Below, one piece after another: positions 61,598 to 64,000 of a stretch of 64,000 nt of DNA (positions are counted from its first letter, which is position 1; each line of letters starts with the position of its first letter). Source of the DNA: a bacterium. GTDB lineage: Bacteria > Zhuqueibacterota > QNDG01 > JAGLOF01. The notes below the pieces were generated by a model. The model did no database searches. It saw only the letters and a list, made by a program, of their open reading frames with translations, and was not told where the DNA came from. A program made the position numbers and the translations under genes. Location of the stretch: contig JAFGRY010000017.1 in assembly GCA_016934955.1 (NCBI GenBank), forward strand, positions 97,108-161,107, read 5' to 3'.

Positions 61598-63751
61598 TCA
61601 TCCGACGTTGACCTGCACTCCGAAATAGAACGACCGGCCAAACGCGCTTCTGACCGGACACCTGCGCTGATAGTCGGATGAATAGATGTAATCGAATATA
61701 TTGATCCTGCCGAACAGGTTTGAAACCGCCAGATAGCATATGGTCATGTCACTGCCGGTGAAGCTGTGGATCCAGCCGAGATTGATGTCGACGTTACGGT
61801 AGGGCGGCACCCGTTCGGTGTTGTATCGGTCAGCCGCCGGGCTGTAGGGTTTTCCGCTTGCCAGGCGGCAGCTCATGCCCGCGGTAAACCCCGCGGGAAG
61901 GTCCGCAGTGAGCACTGCGGTCAGATTGTGAGTGATGTCAAAACAGGGAGAGGTCATGACCGGCAGGCTGAGCCATTTCCGTCTTGCCTGCAGATAGCTG
62001 TAGGAAATCCAGCCGGAGAGAGAGCCGAGGCGTGTTTTTAGGAAGAGATCAATCCCGGCGGCATACCCGTGTCCGTTATTTGAAAGGTTCGTCACCGCAT
62101 CGTCGAGCAGCAGACCGGTGTACTGTTTTCCGTATACTTCAGCACGCAGCAGCGTTTCATCGCGTTCATAGACGGCCCCCAGGATTGCGTGACGGGATTT
62201 CATGGAACCCAGCGACGGATTGCCGATCCAGGGATCATAGTACACGGGATCAGGATACTGATGGTAGGCGCCGGCCGCGGCGGTGAGAGAGAAACAGGAT
62301 GTGAGAGGAACGACTGCCGAGAAGCGCGGCGCTGCGTGTGTTTCACGGGATATGGACTCCCTTTCGACTCTGAGCCCGGGGATAAGGGTGAATCTCAGGG
62401 GAGTGATGATGTTCAGCTGGACAAATCCCGCTTGCCGGCTGGATTGGTAATCGGTATCGACGTCAAGGCCGGGTGCGTCGGGGCTGACGTCACCGTCATT
62501 GACGGGAACCGTTCCGGAAATTACGGTGATCTCCCGGTAGTAGTCGGCTCCAGCCTGCAGTGTGAGCCGGTCGCTTACCGTTTTTTGAGCGGTCAGGCGA
62601 AACTGACCGAGTCTGTCCGCGGTATCGAGGTCGAGGACTCCCACCCGCGCTCCGGAACGGTAATCACTGAGGGCGGCGTTGGCTGTCAGAAATAGTCCGC
62701 CGGCGGTCAGTGAGGTGAACCGGAGGTTGTACAGCCGGTTCGATCCGTCTCCGTGAAAATGGGTGGTGTAGTCCGGATCGTCGGCCAGCAGGCCAATGGT
62801 GTCATCCTGGCGGAAGATAAAGAGTTTCAGCTGTGATGCGGCGGTCGGCCTGTAAACGGTATTGACGCTGACATCGAACGACTCGGGGAAACGGGAAAAT
62901 TCCCGTCTGCTGTTATTGAGCCGGAACATCATTTTCGAGTTACCGATGTTCCCCGAGAGAGAGTATCCGAGTTTGCCGGGGATTAGGGGAACACTGAGGA
63001 AGGCCGACTGGGCGGCCAGACCGGCGCCGACACCAATCCGCCGTGCTGCCGGCAGATCAAGGCTTTCCATGGCCAGGACACCGGATAGGGCGTGGCCGTA
63101 TGCGGCCGAATAACCGCCGCTGGAGAAGTAGGTGCCCTTGAGGAGAAAGGGATTGAATGTCCCGAAAAATCCTCCCGTGGGTGATTCATATTTATATGGA
63201 TGCCGTATCAATGCGCCATCAAGGTAGACGGCGGTCTCGGACACGTCGCCGCCTCTCACAAAAAGCCCGGCGCCTTCTCCCACCTGCTGCAGTCCGGGAA
63301 ATGACTTGATCGCCCGGAAGATATCCGCGGCGGTCCCCGGAGTGCGCACGACATCGAGTGAGGTAAGGGTGACCCCTTCCTCGTCGGCGGCGATAAAGGA
63401 GCTTGCGGTTGCCGTCACTCCGCGAACACGGACAATCTCCTGTTTCAGGGTGATGTTGACTGTTACCTCTGTTTCCGGGCGGGCATGAACGGATGCGGTA
63501 TTTGTGCGATAGCCCATATACATACATACCAGTGTCATGGTACCGGTTTTTACCGTGGTGAAGGAGTAACGCCCGTCTGTACCGCTTACCGTTCCCTCCA
63601 CCGTCCCTTCGAGGTAGATATTCGCATTGGGAAGGGGAGTGTCGCGGCCGGTTGTTACCCGTCCGGAAATACGGCAGGGATGGCTCTGACCATGGGCGGC
63701 GGTCATGGGGACCGCCAGCAGCAGTGTGATTGTCAGAAGGTGACGATTCAT
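61598..63751 (-). CDS. TonB-dependent outer-membrane receptor
   Basis: 717 residues. Signal peptide: LLTITLLLAVPMTAAHGQ. The N-terminus is a carboxypeptidase-regulatory-like beta-sandwich (CRISGRVTTGRDTPLPNANIYLEGT, DGRYSFTTVKTGTMTLV), then the plug (RTPGTAADIFRAIKSFPGLQQVGEGAGLFVRGGDVSETAVYLDG), then the 22-strand barrel, ending in AFGRSFYFGVQVNVG. A clear TonB box is not visible. No SusD partner is encoded next to it, so it is not a SusC-type complex. Imported ligands might be peptides, metals or small glycans. It begins a minus-strand operon with the 60746 and 59416 genes. Confidence 0.95.
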   Translation of the reverse strand: MNRHLLTITLLLAVPMTAAHGQSHPCRISGRVTTGRDTPLPNANIYLEGTVEGTVSGTDGRYSFTTVKTGTMTLVCMYMGYRTNTASVHARPETEVTVNITLKQEIVRVRGVTATASSFIAADEEGVTLTSLDVVRTPGTAADIFRAIKSFPGLQQVGEGAGLFVRGGDVSETAVYLDGALIRHPYKYESPTGGFFGTFNPFLLKGTYFSSGGYSAAYGHALSGVLAMESLDLPAARRIGVGAGLAAQSAFLSVPLIPGKLGYSLSGNIGNSKMMFRLNNSRREFSRFPESFDVSVNTVYRPTAASQLKLFIFRQDDTIGLLADDPDYTTHFHGDGSNRLYNLRFTSLTAGGLFLTANAALSDYRSGARVGVLDLDTADRLGQFRLTAQKTVSDRLTLQAGADYYREITVISGTVPVNDGDVSPDAPGLDVDTDYQSSRQAGFVQLNIITPLRFTLIPGLRVERESISRETHAAPRFSAVVPLTSCFSLTAAAGAYHQYPDPVYYDPWIGNPSLGSMKSRHAILGAVYERDETLLRAEVYGKQYTGLLLDDAVTNLSNNGHGYAAGIDLFLKTRLGSLSGWISYSYLQARRKWLSLPVMTSPCFDITHNLTAVLTADLPAGFTAGMSCRLASGKPYSPAADRYNTERVPPYRNVDINLGWIHSFTGSDMTICYLAVSNLFGRINIFDYIYSSDYQRRCPVRSAFGRSFYFGVQVNVG

Positions 63752-63935
63752 GTCTGTTCCTCGTGTTTGATACGCCGTAATATACAGTGGAACCGCAGCC
63801 GGATAAAGGGATTGTCGGTCAACGGCCGGAAAATTCTGTGTATCGACATATTTCCCCGCTGAACGACAGAAATGACATTACTGCTTGATTCCTATATTAT
63901 CGTGTTGTATGTTTAATGTGTTAGAATTAAGCGCG

Positions 63936-63964
63936 TTGTTTACAGTTTTAGGATTTCCTATATT
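63936..63964 (+). promoter_or_regulatory. Possible sigma-70-type promoter before the right-edge gene
   Basis: TTGTTT, a 17-base spacer and TATATT form a reasonable -35/-10 pair 20 bases before the ATG at 63985. The predicted leader is very short, about 14 bases. Confidence 0.35.
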
Positions 63965-63984
63965 GTACGAACAGGAGGAAATCC

Positions 63985-64000
63985 ATGGTCATTCACAAAC
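63985..64000 (+). CDS. Start of an unknown gene, cut by the right edge
   Basis: ATG at 63985 follows AGGAGG at good spacing. Only five residues are visible (MVIHK). The opening resembles that of bacterial flagellins (MVI followed by a polar residue), but five residues cannot prove it. The region upstream is AT-rich and divergent from the TonB-receptor gene. Confidence 0.4.

Overview
The window reads as a chromosomal segment from a Gram-negative bacterium of the FCB (Fibrobacteres-Chlorobi-Bacteroidetes) side of the tree, probably an uncultivated lineage. The grounds are a TonB-dependent receptor with a carboxypeptidase-regulatory-like N-terminus, an S46 dipeptidyl-peptidase, a GT117/DUF2723 membrane glycosyltransferase, a LytTR/LytS pair, MacB-type permeases that begin MLKTYLKIALRNL, Tat-exported sulfatases and many lipoproteins. 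No rRNA or tRNA gene was seen, so placement below this level is inference.

Region by region. (1) 1-2.6 kb: a GH130 enzyme cut by the left edge, then a 5'-truncated GH100-like gene and a glycosyltransferase remnant full of stops; this is a decaying glycan locus. (2) 2.6-8.1 kb: an AT-richer housekeeping or stress block with a LuxR-type response regulator, a receiver-like protein lacking the phosphoacceptor, a 41-residue charged protein, a B12/radical-SAM enzyme, an RRM protein, a slipin and a KH protein. (3) 8.2-11.6 kb: an intact GT4 fusion enzyme overlapping a second GH130 gene. (4) 12-17 kb: membrane proteins (DUF1003, MgtC/SapB, GT117, HsmA-like) and a STAS-like protein. (5) 17.2-35.4 kb: an accessory island with two Tat sulfatases, a GH78 and a GH106-like rhamnosidase, a sialate-O-acetylesterase-like protein and an NCS1-type permease. 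It also holds a small operon of an alpha/beta hydrolase, a MarR-GNAT fusion and a subclass B1 metallo-beta-lactamase. This island carries dispersed ACGAAA-type repeats and a (GACAGGA)10 tandem repeat. (6) 35.4-44.3 kb: S46 peptidase on the minus strand, a GH172/DUF2961 protein, tandem STAS-like paralogues and an orphan ABC permease. (7) 44.5-53.3 kb: a run of exported hydrolases (amidohydrolase, S41 peptidase, Ntn acylase, esterase, MBL-fold protein) and a Mut7-C protein. (8) 53.3-63.8 kb: minus-strand genes for a class V aminotransferase, a membrane protein, a beta-barrel protein, LytTR and LytS, a polyferredoxin, an amidohydrolase, a repeat protein and a TonB-dependent receptor. A plus-strand gene begins at the right edge.

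Functionally the window combines intracellular mannoside or glycan synthesis (GT4 plus GH130) with extracellular attack on a probably sulfated, rhamnose-containing, acylated polysaccharide, and a second layer of exported peptide and amide hydrolases. The best candidates for something new are the B1 beta-lactamase operon, the degenerate-receiver pair, the three alternating ACCGTT half-sites before the DUF1003 gene, and the ghost GT4 gene whose intact relative lies 6 kb away. All start codons marked as changed from the ORF track were chosen on visible ribosome-binding sites. Functions are read from motifs, without database searches.
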